Part shown: in pieces, positions 16,556-24,757 of the stretch
How positions within the stretch are numbered: position 1 is the first letter of the stretch
Layout: every line of letters starts with the position of its first letter
Source of the DNA: Bacteroidaceae bacterium
GTDB taxonomy: Bacteria; Bacteroidota; Bacteroidia; Bacteroidales; Bacteroidaceae
Direction: 5' to 3'
Assembly: GCA_017522785.1 (NCBI GenBank)
Contig: JAFWYF010000040.1
Location: 1-45,329, forward strand
DNA length: 45,329 bases
Translations under genes and position numbers: made by a program
The notes under the pieces: model-generated
The model's input: the letters and a program-made list of their open reading frames with translations, nothing else
What the model was told of the DNA's origin: nothing
The model's database searches: none

Positions 16556-18637
16556 TTATTTATTGTTCTTGTAGTTTGAGATAGCCTTCTCTAGGAAATT
16601 GATGTAGGCATTGACATCCTTGTTATATGAGTATGAGCCATTCAACGGATTTGCATTCTCGTCAACAGGCACATAGAAAGGTTGTGCATTTGCTCCGAAC
16701 TTATAGCGTTGCAAATAGCTCCACTTGTCGCCCACAGTGCGCAACTTGCGTACTGTACCCTGCTCCTCAACCTCTATTACTTCGTCGAGCGGTGTTCTAT
16801 CATCGACATATAGCGATATTAGGATAAATTCATCGTTTAGGATAGAACGTACTTTGTCATCGGTCCAAACAGCAGCCTCCATTTCTCGACAGTTCACGCA
16901 ACCATGTCCTGTGAAGTCGATAAGTGCCGGTTTACCTTTCTCTCTTGCAATTTTCATTCCCTCGTCGAAATCGTAACTTACCGGGTGAATTGTATTATCG
17001 ATAAGTTGGAAATCTTGTGTCCACATTGGAGGCGCAAAAGCGCTGACTGCCTTACATGGTGCACCCCACAAGCCGGGAACCATATACACTGCAAACGACA
17101 ATGAAATGAGTGCCAAGAAAAATTTTGTAACCGAGGTATTTTTTTCCTCCAAATCGTCGTGAGGGAAACGTATTACATTGAGCAAATAGAGTCCGAGGCA
17201 GGTGAAGAGCGCAATCCATATTGCAAGGAACACCTCGCGGTCTAGCAATCTCCAACCATAAGCCAAATCGGCTACAGAGAAGAATTTCAACGCGAATGCC
17301 AACTCCACAAAACCAAGCACAACCTTAACGGTATTCATCCAACCACCTGAACGGGGAACCTGTTTGAGCAAAGAGGGGAATATCGCAAAGAATGTAAATG
17401 GCAAAGCAAGAGCCAATGCAAAACCGAACATACCTACTGCAGGGCCAAATATTGAGCCTTCGGTAGCCATCTCAACAAGCAGGAATCCAATGATGGGACC
17501 TGTACATGAGAATGAAACAAGAGCAAGAGTAAATGCCATGAGGAAGATGCTGAGCATACCCGATGTGTTACTTGCTTTTTCGTCGACTTTGTTTGTCCAA
17601 GACGATGGCAATGTTATCTCGAAACCACCAAAGAATGAGGCTGCAAAAACAACCAAAAGCAGGCAGAAGAAGATATTAAACACTGCGTTGGTAGACAATG
17701 CGTTAAGAGCACTTGCTCCGAACAAGGATGTTACTACCAATCCGAGGGTAAGGTATATTACCACGATAGAAAGACCATACAAGATTGCCTCGCTAAGTGC
17801 TTTGCTACGACTCTTTGAACGTTTCAGGAAGAAGCTGACAGTCATGGGAATGATGGGCCACACACAAGGTGTTAGCAAGGCAAGCAAACCACCACCGAAA
17901 CCAAGCACGAATGTTATCCACAAAGAACGGTTTGCAGTGTTCTCTTTAACATCCAATTTATCTATGACGGGAGTCCACAACTCCGAGATATACTGATTAT
18001 CATTTTCAGCAGGCTCAACAACGGCAGGCTCAACAACGGCAGGCTCAACAACGGCAGATTCTGCGGGCTGTTCAACTACTGCGGGTTCTACGACAGCGGG
18101 CTCAACTGCGGGTGTGTTTTGCTTTGGAGCCACAGTTGGAGCTGGTTTTTCTTTAGCGAGAGTGGGCTTCTCTTTGGCAGGAGCCGGCATTTCTACATTG
18201 CCTGTTACATTAAAGTCGAATGCAGTGGGAGGTGTGCAATTCTCGTCATTGCAACAACCATATTCCAAATAACCTTCTATACGATATTCGGGAGCTGTTA
18301 CCTTAAATTTTTGTGTAAAAGTTGCCTTGTCGGCAAAGAAACGGAGACGCATTTCGAAGATAGGGTCATCTACCTCAACCCAGCCTTCACCGGGAGTTAA
18401 TTCACCTACTAGCTCGACTCCTTCGATTTTGTCTACATTGAATGTGGCTGCAGTGGGACCACCTTCGGGAATATTGGTTGAGTACATGTGCCAACCACTC
18501 TCAATGGAGGCTGTAAATGTAAGAACTCCATTGACGCCATCGATACTCTTATCGAGTTTCATTGAGACAGGATTCACAAACTGTGCATAGACCTGCACCG
18601 ATAGTGTCAACAATAAAAATAATAATGTCTTTTTCAT
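16556..18637 (-). CDS. dsbD: Thiol:disulfide interchange protein DsbD
   Basis: A 693-aa inner-membrane reductase that carries electrons from cytoplasmic thioredoxin to periplasmic thiols. Residues 1-19 are a signal peptide; the N-terminal domain holds the CCNDENC cysteines near 130. A Pro/Val/Glu linker (about 160-220) contains repeated VVEPA. The CcdA-like membrane core has TPCVWP near 258 and SCTGP near 377, each with the conserved Cys, and the C-terminal thioredoxin domain has GHGCVNCREM near 581. All three redox centres are intact. The frame opens 16 codons upstream (18685), but ATG at 18637 starts the signal peptide and avoids overlap with the methyltransferase gene, which ends 14 bases before. 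Confidence 0.92.
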   Translation of the reverse strand: MKKTLLFLLLTLSVQVYAQFVNPVSMKLDKSIDGVNGVLTFTASIESGWHMYSTNIPEGGPTAATFNVDKIEGVELVGELTPGEGWVEVDDPIFEMRLRFFADKATFTQKFKVTAPEYRIEGYLEYGCCNDENCTPPTAFDFNVTGNVEMPAPAKEKPTLAKEKPAPTVAPKQNTPAVEPAVVEPAVVEQPAESAVVEPAVVEPAVVEPAENDNQYISELWTPVIDKLDVKENTANRSLWITFVLGFGGGLLALLTPCVWPIIPMTVSFFLKRSKSRSKALSEAILYGLSIVVIYLTLGLVVTSLFGASALNALSTNAVFNIFFCLLLVVFAASFFGGFEITLPSSWTNKVDEKASNTSGMLSIFLMAFTLALVSFSCTGPIIGFLLVEMATEGSIFGPAVGMFGFALALALPFTFFAIFPSLLKQVPRSGGWMNTVKVVLGFVELAFALKFFSVADLAYGWRLLDREVFLAIWIALFTCLGLYLLNVIRFPHDDLEEKNTSVTKFFLALISLSFAVYMVPGLWGAPCKAVSAFAPPMWTQDFQLIDNTIHPVSYDFDEGMKIAREKGKPALIDFTGHGCVNCREMEAAVWTDDKVRSILNDEFILISLYVDDRTPLDEVIEVEEQGTVRKLRTVGDKWSYLQRYKFGANAQPFYVPVDENANPLNGSYSYNKDVNAYINFLEKAISNYKNNK
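18012..18056. repeat. In-frame 15-bp tandem repeat in dsbD linker
   Basis: Three exact copies of ggctcaacaacggca, each encoding five residues of the VVEPA linker. Further imperfect units follow to about 18110. Slippage here would lengthen or shorten the linker without breaking the frame. Confidence 0.9.
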
Positions 18638-18651
18638 ATATAATCTGTTAT

Positions 18652-20007
18652 TTATAATTCCATTGGGTCTTTTCTTATTCTCCATTCTGCAGGATAGAGA
18701 TTGTTGGCTCTATTGCCCACATTTTTGGCAAATCCTATGGGCGTTCCTTTGTATGTGAGCAATAGGATTCCCATTGGTGCATCGGGAAGAGCAAGTGCCT
18801 CACGATGCAAATACATAAGCGCCTTTTCGCGTTCCAATTCAACCTTTGTAAAGGCATTAGGGTTCAGTTGTGTACTCATGGCAAGTGCATGAGTTGGTAA
18901 CAGTTTATTGTTTTTTACAGTAGCCAAAGGCAAAGCGACATGTAGCACATTCAACTTTGAGGATAACAGGCTCATTGCATCGGCATGTTCTTTGGGTTGC
19001 GCCACAATGGTATCGCCTTGCATAATATAGTTGAACTCTGCCGGGTTCTTTAGCCATGCAGAGACTTGTTCACGCAACTTTGCCGGTGCCACTTGCTGAC
19101 GTATCGCACGAGATGCTTGTGGCTTATCGTTGCCACTCTTTCGCATTACCGACAAGAAGAAGCCCTCGCCACGAGTGTATCCCGGTATAAAACGATAGAC
19201 CGGGCTGTTACTACCTGTGAGATTTGGCGTTATACCCCACTCGTCGGAAATATCCAAAGGCAACACTTCGGCACCAAGTTCCTGCGAAACCCATGCAACA
19301 CAATCTTCGTCCTCTTCGCGATTGAAGGTGCATGTGCTATACACTAGCAAGCCTCCGGGGCGCAGTGCCGGCCACACATCGGCAAGTATCTCGCGCTGGC
19401 GTCGTGCACAAAGTTCCACATTCGAGACAGACCACTGCTCTACTGCAAATGAGTCCTTGCGAAACATTCCCTCGCCCGAACAGGGTGCATCTACAACTAT
19501 CACATCAAATAGGTTTTTGAAACAAGCAAAGTCTTTTGGCTCGTTCTTCACAACCATAGCCGAGACCCTGCCCCACTTAATCACGTTCTCGGCAAGCACT
19601 TTGGCACGAAGTGGCATTGGCTCATTCGCAACAAGCATGCTACCTTTGGGAAGCAACGACAACAGATGTGTCGATTTTCCACCCGGAGCAGCACATAAGT
19701 CGAGTACGCGAGCAGGAGTAGATATATACTGTTTTACAACTTGTTCAAGGAACATCGAAGAGGCCTCTTGCACATAGTAACACCCTGCATGAAAAAGCGG
19801 GTCGGCAGTGAACATAGGACGTTGCTCAAGATAGCAAGCATCGGAAGCCCATAGCACTTTGTCTTCACAAAGTTCAGCCGACGATTTAGAGCGATTATAT
19901 CGAATACTTACTAACGGCTCACTATTTAGTGCCGATTCAAAACACAAATATCTGTCAGTTCCAAACAGTTGCTTTGTGCGTTCAATAAATTCTGTATTCA
20001 ATTCCAT
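18652..20007 (-). CDS. NOL1/NOP2/Sun-family rRNA cytosine-C5 methyltransferase (RsmF-like)
   Basis: A 451-aa SAM-dependent RNA m5C methyltransferase, most like RsmF of 16S rRNA. The SAM site VLDLCAAPGGKSTHLL lies near 100-115; the two catalytic cysteines are in DAPCSGEGMF (near 176) and STCTFNREED (near 225). The C-terminal part (about 285-451) matches the RsmF tail, including the late segment GILLLTYKGTPIGFAKNVGN, and may be a PUA-like RNA-binding unit. The frame opens at 20058, but MELNTEFIERTKQLFG at 20007 is the natural start. dsbD follows 14 bases downstream on the same strand, so the two are likely cotranscribed. Confidence 0.9.
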   Translation of the reverse strand: MELNTEFIERTKQLFGTDRYLCFESALNSEPLVSIRYNRSKSSAELCEDKVLWASDACYLEQRPMFTADPLFHAGCYYVQEASSMFLEQVVKQYISTPARVLDLCAAPGGKSTHLLSLLPKGSMLVANEPMPLRAKVLAENVIKWGRVSAMVVKNEPKDFACFKNLFDVIVVDAPCSGEGMFRKDSFAVEQWSVSNVELCARRQREILADVWPALRPGGLLVYSTCTFNREEDEDCVAWVSQELGAEVLPLDISDEWGITPNLTGSNSPVYRFIPGYTRGEGFFLSVMRKSGNDKPQASRAIRQQVAPAKLREQVSAWLKNPAEFNYIMQGDTIVAQPKEHADAMSLLSSKLNVLHVALPLATVKNNKLLPTHALAMSTQLNPNAFTKVELEREKALMYLHREALALPDAPMGILLLTYKGTPIGFAKNVGNRANNLYPAEWRIRKDPMEL

Positions 20008-20132
20008 GCAAAATATTTCACAAAGGAAGAGTGCATCCCCACTATGTAAATAATGCAAAGATTACACCACCGTAGCAAACCAACATACCGAGCTTTTACT
20101 ACGAAAATAGTTAACCTTTGCAACTACTGGTG

Positions 20133-20161
20133 CAAAGATAAAAAAATATTACTAAAACAAA
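20133..20161 (-). promoter_or_regulatory. Promoter of the rRNA methyltransferase/dsbD operon
   Basis: On the minus strand TTTG (20158-20161) is followed after 17 bases by TATCTTTG (20133-20140), an exact -7 box. The spacer is a little short of the usual 19-21. The leader would be about 120 bases. Confidence 0.5.
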
Positions 20162-20347
20162 CGTTTTTCGGCAACAATATAACATATATACACACAAATT
20201 TGCATATACATTCAAAAGCCAATCATTTAACAAACTCAAAATATTTATAAACTAATTGCTTTTTATTTTAAATTACCGGACGAAGCATCGACATGCAATT
20301 TGTATAATATATGCAATATATAAACTATTTAAATTTATGCTTACCCC

Positions 20348-20379
20348 TTTGCGAATATCACTAACAATTGTTACATTTG
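20348..20379 (+). promoter_or_regulatory. Promoter of thyA-folA
   Basis: TTTG at 20348-20351, a 20-base spacer, then TACATTTG at 20372-20379. Both boxes and the spacing match the Bacteroidota consensus. Transcription would start near 20386, about 35 bases before the thyA ATG. Confidence 0.75.
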
Positions 20380-20421
20380 TAGCAGAAGCAATGAATACAG
20401 ACATTTGAATAAGTTGAGATT

Positions 20422-21216
20422 ATGAAACAATATTTAGACCTGCTAGATAGAATTTTAAAAGAGGGCAGTAAAAAAGAGGACAGAACAGGTACGGGCACTA
20501 TAAGTGTATTCGGACATCAGATGCGCTTTAATTTGGAAGAAGGTTTTCCCTGCCTTACAACAAAGAAACTGCACCTGAAATCTATTATTCATGAACTGTT
20601 ATGGTTTTTGAATGGAGATACAAATGTTAAATACCTACAAGAGAATGGTGTAAGAATATGGAATGAGTGGGCAGACGAGAATGGCGACCTTGGGCACATT
20701 TACGGGTATCAATGGCGCTCATGGCCCGATTACGAGGGAGGACATATAGACCAGATAAAGGAAGTTATTGAAACATTGAAGAATAACCCCGATTCGCGTC
20801 GAATTATCGTCAATGCATGGAATGTTGCAGATATAAAGAATATGAACCTGCCACCCTGCCACGCCATGTTCCAATTTTATGTTGCCGACGGTCGTTTAAG
20901 CCTACAATTGTACCAGCGTAGTGCCGATTGCTTCCTTGGTGTACCATTTAACATTGCATCGTATGCTCTATTATTGATGATGGTAGCACAGGTTACAGGA
21001 CTGAAAGCCGGAGATTTTGTACACACATTGGGCGATGCTCACATATATTCGAACCATATCGAGCAGGTTAAATTACAATTGACAAGAGAGCCCTATGCGC
21101 TTCCACAAATGAGAATAAACCCCGATGTGAAAGATATCTTCGGTTTTAAATACGAAGATTTCTCATTGGAGAACTACGAAGCACACCCACACATTAAAGG
21201 AGTTGTTGCCGTATAA
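20422..21216 (+). CDS. thyA: Thymidylate synthase
   Basis: A 264-aa cytoplasmic enzyme making dTMP from dUMP with methylene-tetrahydrofolate as carbon donor and reductant. Length equals that of E. coli ThyA. The nucleophile is Cys146 in [11 protein letters not shown]; the dUMP-binding [19 protein letters not shown] and [12 protein letters not shown] motifs are intact, as is the N-terminal [11 protein letters not shown]. folA follows after 31 bases, the classic pairing in which DHFR regenerates the folate that ThyA oxidises. Confidence 0.98.
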   Translation: MKQYLDLLDRILKEGSKKEDRTGTGTISVFGHQMRFNLEEGFPCLTTKKLHLKSIIHELLWFLNGDTNVKYLQENGVRIWNEWADENGDLGHIYGYQWRSWPDYEGGHIDQIKEVIETLKNNPDSRRIIVNAWNVADIKNMNLPPCHAMFQFYVADGRLSLQLYQRSADCFLGVPFNIASYALLLMMVAQVTGLKAGDFVHTLGDAHIYSNHIEQVKLQLTREPYALPQMRINPDVKDIFGFKYEDFSLENYEAHPHIKGVVAV

Positions 21217-21247
21217 AAGGAGTGTTGGAACCTAACAGATTCAAAAG

Positions 21248-21739
21248 ATGTACAAACTTGCATTGATAGCCGCAATTGCGAACAACAACGCTATTGGCAA
21301 CAAGAACAAACTGATATATTGGTTACCCAATGATTTAAGACGTTTTAAGGCATTGACCACAGGGCACACCATAATTATGGGTAGCAACACATTTCGTTCA
21401 CTGCCAAAAGGGGCACTTCCCAACAGACGCAACATTGTGCTTTCGAGGAAGGGAAACGACTTTCTTGGAGCCGAGCACTATGCATCTCTGGAAGAGGCTT
21501 TAGAGAGTTGCAAGAACGAAGAGATAGTTTATGTAATTGGTGGCGAGATGCTGTACAGAGCCTCAATGCCACATGCCGACATGCTTTGCCTGACAGAGGT
21601 TGCAGACACACCTGCCGAAGCCGATGCATTCTTCCCCGACATTGACAAAAATGTTTGGAAAGAGACCGAACGAGAAAATCATAAAAAGGACGAAAAACAC
21701 GAGTACGATTACTCATTTGTTACATATTCAAAAGCATAA
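21248..21739 (+). CDS. folA: Dihydrofolate reductase
   Basis: A 163-aa NADPH-dependent enzyme reducing dihydrofolate to tetrahydrofolate. Seen: AAIANNNAIGNKNKLIYWLP (Met20-loop region), NDLRRFKALTTGH with the catalytic acidic residue, GSNTFRSLP, and the NADPH-binding VIGGEMLYRASMPHAD. Length is typical of bacterial DHFR. It shares a promoter with thyA and ends at a strong bidirectional terminator. Confidence 0.96.
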   Translation: MYKLALIAAIANNNAIGNKNKLIYWLPNDLRRFKALTTGHTIIMGSNTFRSLPKGALPNRRNIVLSRKGNDFLGAEHYASLEEALESCKNEEIVYVIGGEMLYRASMPHADMLCLTEVADTPAEADAFFPDIDKNVWKETERENHKKDEKHEYDYSFVTYSKA

Positions 21740-21756
21740 AATTTAAATAGTACCAT

Positions 21757-21800
21757 AAAAAATCAGAGAGCGATATTTGAGTATCGCTCTCTGATTTTTT
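21757..21800. terminator. Bidirectional terminator between folA and the exbD gene
   Basis: A 19-bp perfect stem (21757-21775 and 21782-21800) with a six-base loop, A-rich on the left and T-rich on the right. It follows folA by 17 bases and the convergent exbD gene by 15 bases, so it can serve both strands. Confidence 0.9.
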
Positions 21801-21815
21801 ATATCTTTTGTATAA

Positions 21816-22277
21816 TTAACGTTGTGCCGCTGAATATACAACTGACAAGGCCCATGCTTTACGAAGTTCCATCTTTACATCGGTGATGATACCCATTGCA
21901 GTATCCTTATCACCCTTAATAGAAATCTTCATCAAAGGCTTATCACGCTCTGCCAAACTTTCGCGTTCGTCCTGAACATATTCGCGTATGTTAGCAACCT
22001 CAGCAAATTTATCGTTCAACTGAATACGGCTCTGAGAACCCAATTTTGCACGATATTCGCGAGTAGGTCTTCCAATGTAGATATTTGAAACCAACGATTT
22101 ACGCTCAAGTTTTTCCAACTCGGTTCCCGAAGGAGTCTTGAACTCAACCTTAAGCTCAACCTCACGCATTGATGTTACAATCATGAAGAAGAAGAGGATT
22201 GAGAATATCAAGTCGGGCAATGACGAGGTATTCAATTCGGGCATTTCTGCCTTTCCTTTTTTCTGAAACTTACTCAT
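21816..22277 (-). CDS. exbD: ExbD/TolR-family biopolymer transport protein
   Basis: A 153-aa proton-channel partner of ExbB. A short basic cytoplasmic tail precedes one transmembrane helix (about 20-40, LPDLIFSILFFFMIVTS) carrying the conserved Asp. The rest is a periplasmic domain. It is the second ExbD of this operon and the last gene, starting two bases after the longer ExbD ends. Together the complex would harvest proton-motive force for TonB-dependent outer-membrane import. Confidence 0.9.
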   Translation of the reverse strand: MSKFQKKGKAEMPELNTSSLPDLIFSILFFFMIVTSMREVELKVEFKTPSGTELEKLERKSLVSNIYIGRPTREYRAKLGSQSRIQLNDKFAEVANIREYVQDERESLAERDKPLMKISIKGDKDTAMGIITDVKMELRKAWALSVVYSAAQR

Positions 22278-22279
22278 AA

Positions 22280-22882
22280 TTAATGTTGATTATATGTACG
22301 CGGCTCTGCCTCGGAAATCATACACTTATAGTACAAACGACAAGCTAACTGTTGGTCTTCGTTACACTCAGCAAAGGGGTGTCCGAAAGTTTTACGAGCC
22401 AACTCATCACGCAATTCATTATATGCGCCATACAACTCATTCTCCACCTGGAAATATGTGTCGTAGTTAGTAGCACGGTCGGTTTGCAAAGAGATTACGT
22501 GTTTGTCGGTAATCATTTGCACACCAAAAGGTGCCGGCAACTCCACTGCATGTTTCTCGGGATAATCGACACGGTCTTCGGGGTTTGCAATAAACTCCTT
22601 AGCTATTGCACGTAACTCCGAGAGAACTACTTCTACAGGCTCTTTATCACCCTGAGTAACCAAAATTTGGTTATTCATGTTCACATTCACGATAAGACTG
22701 TTACGTTTACGAATCTTTGGAGGATCCTGTTGAGTCTCATCGGGAGGGTTCGGAAGACGTACATGCAGACCACGGTCTGTATCCATTGAGGTGGTTACAA
22801 GGAAGAAGATGAGCAAGATAAACGAGATATCGGCCGTTGAACTGGCATTGATTCCCGGTACTTTTCTATTTCCTTTAGCCAT
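22280..22882 (-). CDS. exbD: ExbD/TolR-family protein, long form
   Basis: A 200-aa ExbD relative. Basic tail (KGNRKVPGINASS), then a transmembrane helix with the conserved Asp in TADISFILLIFFLVTTS. The periplasmic part (about 45-200) is longer than in the neighbour and contains a region rich in acidic and amide residues, ending in a Cys-containing tail (CNEDQQLACRLYYKCM). Its role beyond proton-channel partner is unclear. It is eight bases from the upstream small membrane protein gene. Confidence 0.9.
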   Translation of the reverse strand: MAKGNRKVPGINASSTADISFILLIFFLVTTSMDTDRGLHVRLPNPPDETQQDPPKIRKRNSLIVNVNMNNQILVTQGDKEPVEVVLSELRAIAKEFIANPEDRVDYPEKHAVELPAPFGVQMITDKHVISLQTDRATNYDTYFQVENELYGAYNELRDELARKTFGHPFAECNEDQQLACRLYYKCMISEAEPRTYNQH

Positions 22883-22890
22883 TTTACCTA

Positions 22891-23382
22891 TTATTCTTTA
22901 ATTTTGTTAGCAAACTTAAAAAGACCTGTCAAACTTACTACAGTACATATAGTAGCAACAGCAAGAAGAACATACTGTACATATATACATACATCGGTAA
23001 GTATCAAAGTTCCTGTTTCGTCAAATGCTTTACCGTTAATGGTGATAGAGCTATCATCAGCCAATGCGTATGCACCACCGAAAAGCACTACAAACAACAC
23101 GAGAGAAACAATGCCCTTAATCGCCGATTTGGGGTTTGTTTTGAGCGACGAGAAGAATTGTGCTACAGAGAAGCACAAAACTGCTACTACACTAATTGCA
23201 AGCAGGGCGTACAACCAGTACATCAACAGATCGAGGTTGGCAGGATCTGTTACCATGCCGGCAGCAACCTGAGACATGTTATCGTAGCCAACGAGGTAGA
23301 ACAACAGCAAAACCACTGCCGATACCGCCATTAGCACGTAGAACAAGTAGGTTGAAAGTTTATTTATAACAGCTGCTTTCAT
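22891..23382 (-). CDS. Four-helix membrane protein of the exbBD operon
   Basis: A 163-aa integral membrane protein with four clear hydrophobic helices (about 9-31, 48-72, 83-108 and 130-155). I recognise no named domain. It lies between exbB and the two exbD genes, 28 bases after exbB, an arrangement I recall from other Bacteroidales. An accessory role in the ExbB-ExbD complex is inferred from position only. Confidence 0.75.
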   Translation of the reverse strand: MKAAVINKLSTYLFYVLMAVSAVVLLLFYLVGYDNMSQVAAGMVTDPANLDLLMYWLYALLAISVVAVLCFSVAQFFSSLKTNPKSAIKGIVSLVLFVVLFGGAYALADDSSITINGKAFDETGTLILTDVCIYVQYVLLAVATICTVVSLTGLFKFANKIKE

Positions 23383-23410
23383 ATCTTATATTATTTAAAG
23401 GCTGTTTAAA

Positions 23411-24241
23411 TTACTTTTTAAGGTTATATTTTGTAAGAAGGTCGAGAAGAACAATAGAAGAGTCTTCCATGTCTGCTGTAAGAGCCTCGATTTTACCAAG
23501 AATGTAGTTGTAGAAAACCTGAAGTACAAGAGCAGCGATAATACCATAGATAGTTGTGATAAGGGCCACTTTCATACCACCGGCAACGACAGTCGGAGAG
23601 ATATCACCTGCACGCTGGATTTCGTCGAACGCCATAACCATACCAATCACAGTACCCAAGAATCCGAGTGAAGGAGACATGGCGATGAAAAGTGTAATCC
23701 ATGAACAACCTTTCTCGAGGTTACCTGCCTGTACGCTACCGTAAGAAACAACAGAACGCTCAACTACATCGAGACCATCATCAACGCGGAGAAGACCCTG
23801 ATAGCAGATAGATGCAACGGGACCGGGAGTCTCACGGCAGATTGTTTTAGCTTTCTCAATGTCTTTTGCCTCGAGAGCAGCAGCAATAGCTGACATAAGT
23901 TTCTTTGTATTTACCTGTGCAAGGCTAAGGTAAACAATACGCTCAATACAGAATGCCAAACCGATTACCATTGCAATAGCAACCAATGACATAAAACCTG
24001 CATCACCCTCGATGAACTTAGTCTTTAAAGTTTTGTGAAAACCTTGAGCCTCAGCCTCCTCAACAACGGGAGCAACCTCTTCGGCGGGTTCAGCAACCTC
24101 CTCAGCAGCAACTGAGTCGCCAGCAAGTGAATCAACTACCTGCTCTGTCTGCACATCGGCAGGAGCAGCATCCTGAGCAACAACTGTCTGGGTAAATACG
24201 AACATACCCAACATTGCAACAATAGCAAAAAGCTTTTTCAT
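23411..24241 (-). CDS. exbB: ExbB/TolQ/MotA-family proton channel
   Basis: A 276-aa inner-membrane protein forming the proton channel with ExbD. Residues 1-22 look like a cleavable signal peptide (TQTVVAQ), followed by an Ala/Glu/Val-rich periplasmic stretch to about 68. Then come three transmembrane helices (about 80-100, 180-205 and 218-245) with the family signature SPSLGFLGTVIGMVMAFDEI. A signal peptide plus linker ahead of the ExbB core differs from the short E. coli form. It is the first protein gene after tRNA-Ser on the same strand. Confidence 0.92.
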   Translation of the reverse strand: MKKLFAIVAMLGMFVFTQTVVAQDAAPADVQTEQVVDSLAGDSVAAEEVAEPAEEVAPVVEEAEAQGFHKTLKTKFIEGDAGFMSLVAIAMVIGLAFCIERIVYLSLAQVNTKKLMSAIAAALEAKDIEKAKTICRETPGPVASICYQGLLRVDDGLDVVERSVVSYGSVQAGNLEKGCSWITLFIAMSPSLGFLGTVIGMVMAFDEIQRAGDISPTVVAGGMKVALITTIYGIIAALVLQVFYNYILGKIEALTADMEDSSIVLLDLLTKYNLKK

Positions 24242-24312
24242 GTTTGTAATTTTTAGAAATTGTTATTTTAAAGTTAATATATCTTTTTTCTCTCTTTCAT
24301 TTCAATTCACTG

Positions 24313-24400
24313 CGGAAAGAGGGGGATTCGAACCCCCGATACGCTTTTGACGTATACACGCTTTCCAGGCGTGCCTCTTCAACCACTCGAGCATCTTTCC
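24313..24400 (-). tRNA. tRNA-Ser (anticodon GGA)
   Basis: Read on the minus strand: acceptor arm ggaaaga pairs with tctttcc, anticodon stem cacgc/gcgtg encloses ctGGAaa, a long variable arm follows as in class II tRNAs, and the T arm is gggggttcgaatccccc. CCA is not encoded after the discriminator G. Class II shape plus GGA anticodon gives serine (UCC/UCU codons). Confidence 0.96.
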
Positions 24401-24467
24401 AAGAAGCATCTAACCATTAAACGGGTGCAAGTTACAAAAATTTTATAATTCACACGCCAATTTCGGG

Positions 24468-24499
24468 CAAAAGTAACTTTTTTTTTTTAAACTCGTAAA
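24468..24499 (-). promoter_or_regulatory. Promoter of tRNA-Ser and possibly the exbBD operon
   Basis: On the minus strand TTTA (24496-24499), a 20-base spacer and TACTTTTG (24468-24475) fit the Bacteroidota promoter with one mismatch. A transcript would begin about 60 bases before the tRNA. No better promoter was found between the tRNA and exbB. Confidence 0.5.
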
Positions 24500-24703
24500 C
24501 ATTTACAGAAAAACATGCACATAAAATGTTAAAAACATGCAGATTTGGGTAGCATTTTCATTTATCTTGTTTCCATGAGTGCTATCATCGATTTTAGCAT
24601 TTTAAACTACAGTTTATATTACACCGCTTATTATTACATCGGCAGACTATTAAATAAAAATTAAAATTGGGGGAAATGTAATGATTTGTTTGGAAGTTTT
24701 GGT

Positions 24704-24711
24704 TACATTTG
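24704..24711 (+). promoter_or_regulatory. -7 box of the lpxK operon
   Basis: TACATTTG is an exact -7 match, 46 bases before the lpxK start. A TTTG lies at 24685-24688, only 15 bases upstream instead of 19-21, so the -33 element is uncertain. Confidence 0.5.
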
Positions 24712-24757
24712 CAATAAATTGCAAGTATAGGTATTTTTTACACGTATTACAGATATT

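Larger units (their letters stand above)
20008..20421. other. Divergent promoter region between the methyltransferase gene and thyA
   Basis: About 410 AT-rich bases without a credible gene. It holds a leftward promoter near 20133-20161 and a rightward promoter at 20348-20379. No repeat or stable hairpin stands out between them. Confidence 0.6.
24401..24757. other. Intergenic region between tRNA-Ser and lpxK
   Basis: About 357 AT-rich bases without a credible gene. A leftward promoter for the tRNA lies at 24468-24499 and a rightward -7 box for lpxK at 24704-24711. The middle shows no repeat or strong hairpin. Confidence 0.6.

Noticed and set aside
24313-24400. tRNA-Ser as an integration site of a mobile element
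   Set aside because: No integrase, no repeated tRNA end nearby, and housekeeping genes on both sides.
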